This document shows, one piece after another, positions 18,598-26,385 of a stretch of 64,000 nt of DNA. The translations under genes were made by a program, and so were the position numbers. The DNA is from an uncultured Pirellulaceae bacterium (lineage in GTDB: Bacteria > Planctomycetota > Planctomycetia > Pirellulales > Pirellulaceae): positions 1 through 64,000 of the forward strand of contig CALKCK010000020.1 in the NCBI GenBank assembly GCA_938083195.1, written 5' to 3'. The notes below the pieces were generated by a model. The model did no database searches. It saw only the letters and a program-made list of their open reading frames with translations, and was not told the DNA's origin. Numbering within the stretch: position 1 is the first letter of the stretch; the number at the start of each line of letters is the position of its first letter.

Positions 18598-20724
18598 ATG
18601 AACCTGAAGAACTATCGGAACATCGGAATTTCAGCCCACATTGATTCGGGAAAAACGACTCTCAGTGAGCGGATCCTTTTCTATTGCGGACGAATTCACA
18701 AAATTGAAGACGTGCGTGGCGGTGGTGACGGCGCGACGATGGATCACATGGAACTTGAGAAAGAACGCGGTATCACGATTACCAGTGCCGCGACTCAAGT
18801 GACCTGGAATGATCACACAATTAACTTGATCGACACACCTGGTCACGTTGACTTCACCGTCGAAGTGGAGCGATCCCTTCGCGTTCTTGACGGTGCGGTG
18901 CTCGTCTTGTGTGCGGTAGGTGGTGTCCAAGCCCAATCGCTTACCGTCGACCGTCAAATGAAGCGATACGGAATTCCCCGCTTGGCTTTCGTCAACAAAA
19001 TGGACCGAACGGGTGCCGATCCATTCAAAGTCGCCGATCAGATGCGAGAGAAACTAGGCGTCGAAGTAATTCTCTTCCAACTCCCAATCGGTCTTGGTGA
19101 GGAGTTTGATGGCGTTGTTGATTTAATTGAGATGAAGGCTTACCGGAACGACGGAGATAAAGGTGAGATCATTCTCGTGGAAGATGTTCCAGAGAATCTC
19201 GTTGACGATGCGAAAAAGTACCGACAAGAGCTTTTAGAAGGCCTGTCGATGTACAGCGATGAGATGATGGAATTACTTCTATCAGAAGAAGAAGTCTCCA
19301 AGGACTTGATCTACGAAGTCGCCGCGGCAGCAATTAAAGCTCAAAGCTTTACTCCTTTATTCATGGGAACAGCGTTTAAGAACAAAGCCGTTCAACCACT
19401 TGTCGACGCAATTGTTCGTTACCTCCCCAACCCGCTGGAGAGAAAAATCTCGGCGAAGCAATGGGATAACCCAGACGAAGACTTCCCACTTGAGCCTGAT
19501 CGATCACAACCTCTCGTCGGCATGGCATTCAAGATCGTTGAAGATCCTTTTGGCCAGCTTACCTTTATGCGAATTTATCAAGGTACCGTCAAAAAGGGCG
19601 GAACTTATTACAATCAACGAACCAGCCGCAAAGAACGATTCAGCCGAATTGTTCGCATGCACTCCGATAAGCGTGAAGAAATTGACCAAGCTTTTGCAGG
19701 TGACATTGTCGCCGTGATGGGCATCGACTGTGCTTCGGGTGACACGTACTCCGAAACCCCCAAGTATTGCTCGCTGGAAAACATGTTCATTCCAGACCCC
19801 GTGATCTCGGTTGCGATTGCACCTGCCGACCGGGGAGCCAGCGAAAAACTTGGAAAAGCGCTTCAGCGATTCCGAAAAGAAGACCCAACCTTCCGCGTCT
19901 CCACCGATGAAGAAACGGCAGAGGTTATCATTTCTGGAATGGGCGAACTTCATCTTGACGTTTACGTGGAACGAATTCGACGTGAATATGGGCTTGAGGT
20001 TGAAGTGGGTGCACCGAAAGTTAGCTATCGCGAACAGCCGACACTCAAGGCCGACTTCGATTACAAGCACAAGAAACAGTCGGGTGGATCTGGTCAGTTT
20101 GCCCATATCAAAGGCTGGCTTGCACCACTTGATGAAGAAGAATTCGCGAAGGACGAGAGCAATCCTGATGTGGTTGATAACTTCCTTTTCGAGGACAAAA
20201 TCGTCAGTGGACGAATTCCAAAGCAGTTCATTCCAGCGGTCGAAAAAGGAATGCGTCAGTCAATTGTCAAAGGCGTTCTTGCAGAATACCCTGTGGTTGG
20301 AATGCGAATGATGCTTGCCGACGGTTCTTATCACGACGTGGATAGTTCTGAGATGGCTTTCCAGGCCGCTGCGAGAGGTATGTTCCGCGAATACATGACC
20401 AAGACGAAACCACAAATTCTGGAACCGGTTATGTTTTGCGAAATCGAATGCCCCGAGCCAGCACAGGGCTCAATCGTGGGTGACCTCACCTCACGACGAG
20501 GCATTATGGAATCCACCGACATCAAGCCAGACGGCTCAGTTTTGATTTGTTGTGAGATTCCACTTAGTGAAACTTTTGGATATGCAACCGATCTGCGTTC
20601 TATGTCGCAGGGTCAAGCCACCTTTACGATGGAACTTCGAGGATACCGACCGGTACCTCGCAACGTTCAAGAGGACATCATCGACGAACGACGAAAAATG
20701 AAAGAAGCGTTGCAAAACGCGTAA
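18598..20724 (+). CDS. fusA: Translation elongation factor G (spd/mitochondrial EFG1 type)
   Basis: 708 residues, normal EF-G length, starting at the ATG at 18598 (MNLKNYRNIG); the frame is open upstream to 18448 but that part is not EF-G. GTPase motifs: G1 AHIDSGKT (13-20), G2 with RGITITSAAT, G3 DTPGH, G4 NKMD; domains II-V follow (SGQFAHI, ISGMGELHLDVYVERI, RRGIMESTD). The G1 context NIGISAHIDSGKTTL and the switch region VRGGGDGATMDHMELEKERG resemble mitochondrial EFG1 and its bacterial relatives in spirochaetes, planctomycetes and deltaproteobacteria (spdEFG1), rather than canonical bacterial EF-G. It is not in a str operon. A leader hairpin lies upstream and a terminator follows at 20747. 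Confidence 0.96.
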   Translation: MNLKNYRNIGISAHIDSGKTTLSERILFYCGRIHKIEDVRGGGDGATMDHMELEKERGITITSAATQVTWNDHTINLIDTPGHVDFTVEVERSLRVLDGAVLVLCAVGGVQAQSLTVDRQMKRYGIPRLAFVNKMDRTGADPFKVADQMREKLGVEVILFQLPIGLGEEFDGVVDLIEMKAYRNDGDKGEIILVEDVPENLVDDAKKYRQELLEGLSMYSDEMMELLLSEEEVSKDLIYEVAAAAIKAQSFTPLFMGTAFKNKAVQPLVDAIVRYLPNPLERKISAKQWDNPDEDFPLEPDRSQPLVGMAFKIVEDPFGQLTFMRIYQGTVKKGGTYYNQRTSRKERFSRIVRMHSDKREEIDQAFAGDIVAVMGIDCASGDTYSETPKYCSLENMFIPDPVISVAIAPADRGASEKLGKALQRFRKEDPTFRVSTDEETAEVIISGMGELHLDVYVERIRREYGLEVEVGAPKVSYREQPTLKADFDYKHKKQSGGSGQFAHIKGWLAPLDEEEFAKDESNPDVVDNFLFEDKIVSGRIPKQFIPAVEKGMRQSIVKGVLAEYPVVGMRMMLADGSYHDVDSSEMAFQAAARGMFREYMTKTKPQILEPVMFCEIECPEPAQGSIVGDLTSRRGIMESTDIKPDGSVLICCEIPLSETFGYATDLRSMSQGQATFTMELRGYRPVPRNVQEDIIDERRKMKEALQNA

Positions 20725-20746
20725 CTTTCAGCCAATTGAAATTACA

Positions 20747-20779
20747 AAACACCGTCGGCTCCTTCCGGCGGTGTTTTTT
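20747..20779 (+). terminator. Intrinsic terminator of the EF-G gene
   Basis: AACACCGTCGG pairs with CCGGCGGTGTT (one weak pair) around a 6-base loop and runs into about eight Ts. It begins 23 bp after the EF-G stop codon. Confidence 0.92.
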
Positions 20780-20926
20780 TTGCTCGGCCCCCAGAAAGCG
20801 ACCGCAAGTTCCCTCCGAGTCGGCCAATTTGCTAACATAAAGAAACGATGTGAATTAGAATGAACTTGGCAATCGCAGGTTCAAACGAAGTTTCGCCTAT
20901 TTTCTGATTTTAGCAATCGAGAAAAC

Positions 20927-21883
20927 ATGCAGCCCTTCTTTCCCAAACTCAATTTCTCGATTCATTTACTCTGCGTTGCTTTTATCTCAATCACAGGCTC
21001 GTCGCTGTCAGTTGACGCAGGCCAACAAGAGTCGCGCAAACCGTTTCGGCCATTAAGTGTTCCTGCTTTAAAAAAAACGACCAAGCAACTGAAACCGATT
21101 AACAAGCCACTCGGCGAACCCCAACCGGGCCAATGGCTCGCCCAACAACAAGAATCCGGCCAGTCATTTTCCGAATACCTACGCAGTCGGCCACTCACCC
21201 TCACCTCCGACAGGCACACTCTCTACGTGCAGCCAATCGGCGAATTCAATTCCAGCCAACAAGAGATCATTAAACTCAGCTCGGAATACCTGTCCATTTA
21301 CTTTAGCTGCCCGGTGCAGGTACTCGATCCTCAATCCGAAGATGAGATTCCAGCAACGGCAAAGAGAATTCACCCAACGCAGGGCAACCACCAGTTGTTA
21401 ACTTCTCACCTTTTGGAAAAACAACTGGCTCCCAAACTCCCTGCGAATGCGTTTGCCTTAATCGCTTTCACGGCCTCGGATCTGTGGCCTGGAGATGGCT
21501 GGAACTTTGTTTTTGGCTACGCTTCCTTTCGAGAGCGAGTCGGAGTCTGGTCTCTGTCTCGTTTTGGTGATCCCGCCCGCGACCCCGAATCTTTCCGCCG
21601 CTGCCTTGAGCGAACCTGTAAGCTTGCAACTCACGAGACTGGCCATATGTTCTCAATTCGGCACTGCACCAAGTACGCCTGTAACATGCAGGGCAGCAAC
21701 AGCCTTCAGGAATCGGACAGTCAACCAGTCCATTTGTGTCCCGAGTGTCACGCAAAAATCATTTTTGCCACCCAAGCAGACCCTATTAAGAGAATCGAAA
21801 ATTTAATACGCTTTTCTCAGAAACACGGTCTCCAAGGAGAAATCAAATTTCTTCAGGACGCAAGAGAAATCCTAAGAGACTAA
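20927..21883 (+). CDS. Exported archaemetzincin-like zinc metalloprotease
   Basis: 318 residues with an N-terminal hydrophobic segment (about 8-31), suggesting export. The archaemetzincin signature is clear: H236-E-T-G-H240-M-F-S-I-R-H246-C247, C252, Met-turn M254, then C271-P-E-C274. The catalytic zinc would be bound by the three histidines and a structural zinc by the four cysteines. The glycine normally found between the second and third histidine is serine here. Archaemetzincins occur in archaea, vertebrates and scattered bacteria; the classic ones are cytosolic and shorter, so the export signal and the 90-residue N-terminal extension are notable. Substrate unknown. Single-gene unit. Confidence 0.85.
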   Translation: MQPFFPKLNFSIHLLCVAFISITGSSLSVDAGQQESRKPFRPLSVPALKKTTKQLKPINKPLGEPQPGQWLAQQQESGQSFSEYLRSRPLTLTSDRHTLYVQPIGEFNSSQQEIIKLSSEYLSIYFSCPVQVLDPQSEDEIPATAKRIHPTQGNHQLLTSHLLEKQLAPKLPANAFALIAFTASDLWPGDGWNFVFGYASFRERVGVWSLSRFGDPARDPESFRRCLERTCKLATHETGHMFSIRHCTKYACNMQGSNSLQESDSQPVHLCPECHAKIIFATQADPIKRIENLIRFSQKHGLQGEIKFLQDAREILRD

Positions 21884-21891
21884 ATTTTGAA

Positions 21892-21918
21892 CAACGGAAT
21901 CGGAAAAACATTCCGTTG
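21892..21918 (+). terminator. Hairpin after the archaemetzincin gene
   Basis: CAACGGAAT pairs perfectly with ATTCCGTTG around a 9-base loop, starting nine bases after the stop codon. There is no T tract, so termination is only suggested by position and stem strength. Confidence 0.5.
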
Positions 21919-22006
21919 CCTAGACCCATTTCAGCCAACTAAAATTGAATTGTTTCCTAAACCAGAACCCCGCACTTTCCCCTGTTAAGCCGCATAGATC
22001 GAGTGA

Positions 22007-24016
22007 ATGAAAATGAAATCGAATTTTATCAAATACATTATGGTCGCGGCTTCCATCCTCATGCTGACGGGGCTAACGGTTCCATCACCCAGCTTCGCAC
22101 AAACGAAAGAAAAACGCCTTGTTGCTCCCGTCTGGAAAGGCGAGGTTTCCCAATGGGAAGGTTTCGACAAGATTGATTTTAAATTTGACAATCGAGACGC
22201 CTATGTCGTCGCCCCCAAAACACCAGCTCCGGGAAACCCTTGGGTTTGGCGAGCGAGGTTCCCTGGTTTTCATGCCGAATCAGATTTGATTCTTTTAGCG
22301 CGCGGATTTCATATCGCCCACCTTAATACCAATGGACTCCTTGGCAGTCCCCGGGCGATGGAATCTTGGGATAAATTTTACCAATATTTAACGAACCATG
22401 GACTGGCCAAAAAATGCGTTCTCGAGGGTGTCAGCAGAGGGGGCCTATTCGTTTATCAATTTGCCTCACGATGGCCGGCTCGAGTCGCTTGCATTTATTG
22501 CGACACACCAGTAGGCGATATTTCGAGTTGGCCGGGCGGAAAAGGGAAGGGGCGAGGACACGTTCCGACGTGGCAAACCTGCTTGACCGAGTATGGCCTC
22601 ACAGAAGAAACGGCAAAAAATTTCAAACGAAATCCTATCGACATTCTGGCTCCAATCGCCAAGAACCAAATTCCGATTCTGCACATTGTTTCAATGAATG
22701 ACGTCATCGTCCCACCAAGTGAAAACACATTTGTACTGGCCGAAAGGTATCGAAAGTTGGGCGGGAACATCGACATTATTAAAGTCGAAAAAGGAACCGA
22801 AAATTCAGGCGGACACCATTTCAGTCATCCCGAGCCCGTTCGCGCGGCGGATTTCATGGAGCGATTCGGAACCACATCCCCAAAGTCAAAGGACTACTTT
22901 GAAATACGTGGCTCACTCAACAATTGTCGCGACAAATTTGAAAATCAAAAAACGGGTCGCGTTGTTTTTCTCGGCGGCTCAATCACCACGATGAAGGGTT
23001 GGCGTGAATTGGTCTGCGATTATCTTCAACAAAAATTCCCCGATACGAAATTTGACTTTATTGACGCAGGCATTTCCTCAACCGGTTCTGTCCCAGGTTC
23101 GTTCCGATTGCTTCGAGATGTACTCGCTAAAGGAAACGTCGACTTACTGTTTGAGGAAGCCGCCGTTAACGATTTACATAACTCAAGAAAACCGATTGAG
23201 ATGATTCGAGGAATGGAGGGGATTGTTCGACAAGCTAGAATCCAAAACCCTAATATCGATATCGTAATGATGCACTTTGTCGATCCGAAACATGTCGCAG
23301 ACTACCGTCGCGGAAGAACCCCTCAAGTTATCCAACAGCATGAGCAGGTCGCCGCACATTATGCTATTCCATCGCTTAATTTGGCTCGTGAAATTACGGA
23401 GCGAATGGACAGCGGACAATTTGATTGGAAAAACGATTTTAGAAATTGTCATCCCTCGCCTTTTGGGCATACGGTTTATGCCTCCTCGATCCGCCGGCTA
23501 TTGAATGAAGCGTGGGATGTCCCCCGGACATCCAAAAATCAGCCGGTCCCGCATTCCCTTCCAGAACCCATCAATCGCTACAGCTACGACCAGGGAAAGA
23601 TGGTCAGTCTCAATAACGCAAAGGATCTGAGTGGTTTCAAAATCGACGATTCCTGTGACCCTCGCGCCAACAATCTTGGCGGTGGGGTCCGAACGGGCTT
23701 TCACAATGTACCCATGCTTGTCGGCACCAACCCGGGCGATCAATTTTCTCTTGACTTTAAAGGACGCGCAGTCGGTCTATTTTTGGCTGCTGGCCCCGAT
23801 GCAGGTTCCATCGAATATTCAATCGACAAGTCCGAATTTAAACCGTTGAATCTGTTTACACGATGGAGCGGCGGCCTTCATATCCCCTGGGTTTACGTTC
23901 TCGATAGCGAACTTCCAACCGGCCCGCACCAACTCGTCATTCGCATTGCCCCGACGAAAGACCCTCGCAGCAAAGGGCACGCTTGTCGAATTGTTAACCT
24001 GCTCGTCAATGAATAA
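22007..24016 (+). CDS. Exported two-domain hydrolase: alpha/beta-hydrolase plus SGNH esterase
   Basis: 669 residues with a signal peptide (about 1-31, ending SFA-Q). Residues 40-290 form an alpha/beta-hydrolase with nucleophile elbow GVS143RGG; the GGHHFSHPEPVRAADFM segment may supply the acid/His part. Residues 300-500 form an SGNH (GDSL-like) esterase: block I GGS325IT, and block V with C481-H482-P-S-P-F-G-H488. The remaining 170 residues are a beta-rich extension (AVGLFLAAGPDAGSIEYSID), similar to carbohydrate-esterase N-terminal domains placed here at the C-terminus. The likely role is removal of acetyl or other esters from polysaccharides outside the cytoplasm. It is followed by a convergent sulfatase, consistent with sulfated, esterified glycans as the shared target. 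Confidence 0.85.
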   Translation: MKMKSNFIKYIMVAASILMLTGLTVPSPSFAQTKEKRLVAPVWKGEVSQWEGFDKIDFKFDNRDAYVVAPKTPAPGNPWVWRARFPGFHAESDLILLARGFHIAHLNTNGLLGSPRAMESWDKFYQYLTNHGLAKKCVLEGVSRGGLFVYQFASRWPARVACIYCDTPVGDISSWPGGKGKGRGHVPTWQTCLTEYGLTEETAKNFKRNPIDILAPIAKNQIPILHIVSMNDVIVPPSENTFVLAERYRKLGGNIDIIKVEKGTENSGGHHFSHPEPVRAADFMERFGTTSPKSKDYFEIRGSLNNCRDKFENQKTGRVVFLGGSITTMKGWRELVCDYLQQKFPDTKFDFIDAGISSTGSVPGSFRLLRDVLAKGNVDLLFEEAAVNDLHNSRKPIEMIRGMEGIVRQARIQNPNIDIVMMHFVDPKHVADYRRGRTPQVIQQHEQVAAHYAIPSLNLAREITERMDSGQFDWKNDFRNCHPSPFGHTVYASSIRRLLNEAWDVPRTSKNQPVPHSLPEPINRYSYDQGKMVSLNNAKDLSGFKIDDSCDPRANNLGGGVRTGFHNVPMLVGTNPGDQFSLDFKGRAVGLFLAAGPDAGSIEYSIDKSEFKPLNLFTRWSGGLHIPWVYVLDSELPTGPHQLVIRIAPTKDPRSKGHACRIVNLLVNE

Positions 24017-24048
24017 AACATACCGCAGGTTCCAGCGTTCCGGTTTCC

Positions 24049-25569
24049 TTAAAGCTCGGGTATCGGATCTCCCGGCTTAATTTCTTTACCCTCCCAAATG
24101 ACTTTACCATTGATTCGCTCCAGGATCCGGCTTGCGCTACCGGGAGCGGGACGGCGATTCTCCTCGGGAAGAAATTTTCGATGACTTTCGATCAATGAAC
24201 TCAGCTCGCTGCGCCCGGCAAGATTAACCCATTCATTTGGATCCGACTGGAGGTCGTAAAACTCCTCAGAACCGTCGGCATATTGAATAAAACGGTAACG
24301 CACTGATCTTACCGAGTGGTTGTCGTGATTGTGGGTGGTTATCGCAGGAAAATCTCGCTTCTGACTCGGATCGGCGAGCTGCGGAGCAAGGCTATGCCCC
24401 TCGAGTATTTGCTTTGCAGGAAAATCGCAAAGCTCCAACAGGGTAGGGTAGATATCCAGCAACTCAACCGGTTCTCGACAATTCGCCCCCTTGGAAACAC
24501 CCGGTCCAGCGAATATCAACGGAACTCTTGTCGATTCTTCCCAAAGCGTATTCTTGCCTGTGATTTCCTTTTCCCCAAGATGGAATCCGTGATCCGACCA
24601 CAAAACCACGATCGTATCCTCCGCTCGACCGCTCTTCTCCAAGGCAGCTAAAACACGCCCCACTTGGCTATCTACAAAACTCGTGCTCGCAAGATAGGAC
24701 CGAGTAATGTTAGCGAGCTGATTAGACTCAATTAAAAATTTCAATCTGGGTTCGGGTAACTTCCAGTGGAGATACCAAGAAAAATCTGGCGTGTCCTGTC
24801 GGTCACCTAATTTGATTGGTGGTAAGATCAAATCACTTTCTGGATAAAGATCGAACCACTTCTGTGTCGCGTAACACGGCACATGCGGAAGAAAGAAACC
24901 GACCGAAAGAAAGAAGGCGTCATCCTTATTTTCCGACAGTGGACCTTCCAGTGTCTCAATTGCCCAGTCAGCAACCTTCCAATCTCCTTTATCCTCGTCT
25001 TGGTGCGGAAACACCCCCCAGTCCACAAGTCGATGGTCCGAGGGAGTGTTCACCAGCTTAGCCTTCGGTCGGGCACCGACACTGGACGCGGTACCAACAA
25101 CATCAAATTCAGTATCCTTTTTACCCCTGCCGTTTCTCCCGTGATAAATTTTGCCCGTCGTGTAGGTCGTATAACCCTTGTTCGAAAAATACTGCGGAAG
25201 CGTTTCGTAATCTTTAAATTCAGGCAAACTCTTAATCCAAGGTGCTAAGCCGTAGATTCCCGTAGAAGACGGACGGAGGCCGGTCATCAGGCTTGTCCGA
25301 GACGGATTACACAAGGGAGACTGACAATGGGCGTTTGAAAATAAAGTCCCCTGTAGAGCCAAGCGATCAATATTAGGAGTTTTGACTTGGGGGTGCCCCT
25401 CCAGGCAACCAATCCAGTCATTTTGATCATCGATCGCAATAAAGAGAATGTTGGGCTTCTTTTTTGCTGGCTTTACCACCTGCAAACAGCCTGCACTGGA
25501 GGAAGTTTGACCACCCGACAGCACGGTTACACCCAACAGCACTAACACACAATATTTGCGTCTAAACAT
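24049..25569 (-). CDS. Formylglycine-dependent sulfatase, iduronate-2-sulfatase-like
   Basis: 506 residues with a signal peptide. The sulfatase signature C87-N-P-S-R supplies the cysteine that is converted to formylglycine; the metal-binding start IAIDDQNDW, the segment TTGKIYHG with its catalytic Lys and His, and the late VVLWSDHGFHLGE motif complete the active site. The overall pattern (SRTSLMTGLRPSSTGIYG, YDLQSDPNEWVNLA) is that of planctomycete iduronate-2-sulfatase/choline-sulfatase-like proteins acting on sulfated polysaccharides in the periplasm. It ends 32 bp from the esterase gene on the other strand. The specific substrate cannot be told. No sulfatase maturase gene is in the window. 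Confidence 0.93.
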   Translation of the reverse strand: MFRRKYCVLVLLGVTVLSGGQTSSSAGCLQVVKPAKKKPNILFIAIDDQNDWIGCLEGHPQVKTPNIDRLALQGTLFSNAHCQSPLCNPSRTSLMTGLRPSSTGIYGLAPWIKSLPEFKDYETLPQYFSNKGYTTYTTGKIYHGRNGRGKKDTEFDVVGTASSVGARPKAKLVNTPSDHRLVDWGVFPHQDEDKGDWKVADWAIETLEGPLSENKDDAFFLSVGFFLPHVPCYATQKWFDLYPESDLILPPIKLGDRQDTPDFSWYLHWKLPEPRLKFLIESNQLANITRSYLASTSFVDSQVGRVLAALEKSGRAEDTIVVLWSDHGFHLGEKEITGKNTLWEESTRVPLIFAGPGVSKGANCREPVELLDIYPTLLELCDFPAKQILEGHSLAPQLADPSQKRDFPAITTHNHDNHSVRSVRYRFIQYADGSEEFYDLQSDPNEWVNLAGRSELSSLIESHRKFLPEENRRPAPGSASRILERINGKVIWEGKEIKPGDPIPEL

Positions 25570-25926
25570 TTATTACACAAGCTCCATTGCAAATCTAAAC
25601 GGGCACTTTTATTGGCTACCCAGCAACAGGCATCTTAGACTTTTAGGCAGGGAGTTACAACAAATTCAACTTACCCAGCGAACGAGGGAAAGCTAGTCCT
25701 GAACGCTTCATTCCACGAGACTTACCTTGGCGAATGGACCAAATACGCGACCCGCTCCAGTGAAAAAACCCCTGGCAATCAAAGCCAGCCAGAAATCACA
25801 TGAACATTTAAGCTCAGAATGGAAATGCAAGAATAAATTGCCGCGTAACGGTACTGCCGCGTAACTGCCCGTCATGGCAAGCAAATTTCAACCGATTCGG
25901 TCGACCAAGGTTCGACTAAAAAAGAA
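25570..25926. other. Intergenic region between the sulfatase and a lipoprotein gene
   Basis: No gene seen. An 11-bp direct repeat TGCCGCGTAAC occurs twice near 25839-25865 with 5 bases between the copies. It should contain the sulfatase promoter (minus strand). Confidence 0.5.
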
Positions 25927-26289
25927 TCACTTTTCGGTTCGCAATGGTTCGGTAACCCAGAACTCATCGACATCAATATCGATCATCTCTGCACTGGTTT
26001 GTTTCTCCCGAAAAGTCTCAATCACCTTCTTAGGCGGCGGCAGTTCTTCGACACCGCTCCCATTGCCACCGGCGGGCTGCATTTCGAGATTCGAATCCGG
26101 ACTCGGACCATCGTCAGGTGCATTCGGATCAGAGAAAATTGAACCGACTCGACCATAGCTCGAATCAACTCGCTCAAATTTGCCACCATAAACTGGATAA
26201 TCATAATCGAATGGACCGCAACACATACTGCAGCCCAAACTCCCCACACTCAAGGTGGTCACGAACATAATCAAAAATGAGCGTTTCAT
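25927..26289 (-). CDS. Small lipoprotein, function unknown
   Basis: 120 residues. A signal peptide with lipobox VGSLG-C20 predicts a lipid-anchored protein; the next residues SMCCGP add two cysteines. The rest is short, acidic and proline-rich with no domain I recognise. It lies 96 bp after the TolC-family lipoprotein on the same strand, so the two could be co-transcribed, and a periplasmic helper of that outer-membrane channel is possible but unproven. Confidence 0.7.
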   Translation of the reverse strand: MKRSFLIMFVTTLSVGSLGCSMCCGPFDYDYPVYGGKFERVDSSYGRVGSIFSDPNAPDDGPSPDSNLEMQPAGGNGSGVEELPPPKKVIETFREKQTSAEMIDIDVDEFWVTEPLRTEK

Positions 26290-26385
26290 AAAATGACTCT
26301 GTATCTATCTGGCGGTTTTTTAATTTTCAATTGAAGTAAATCAAAAATTTAAACAGAAACTAAACATTTGGACCGATCCCACAAA

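Noticed and set aside
25874..26158. Plus-strand 94-codon frame
   Set aside because: It lies antisense to the lipoprotein gene, which has a clear lipobox and a plausible start.
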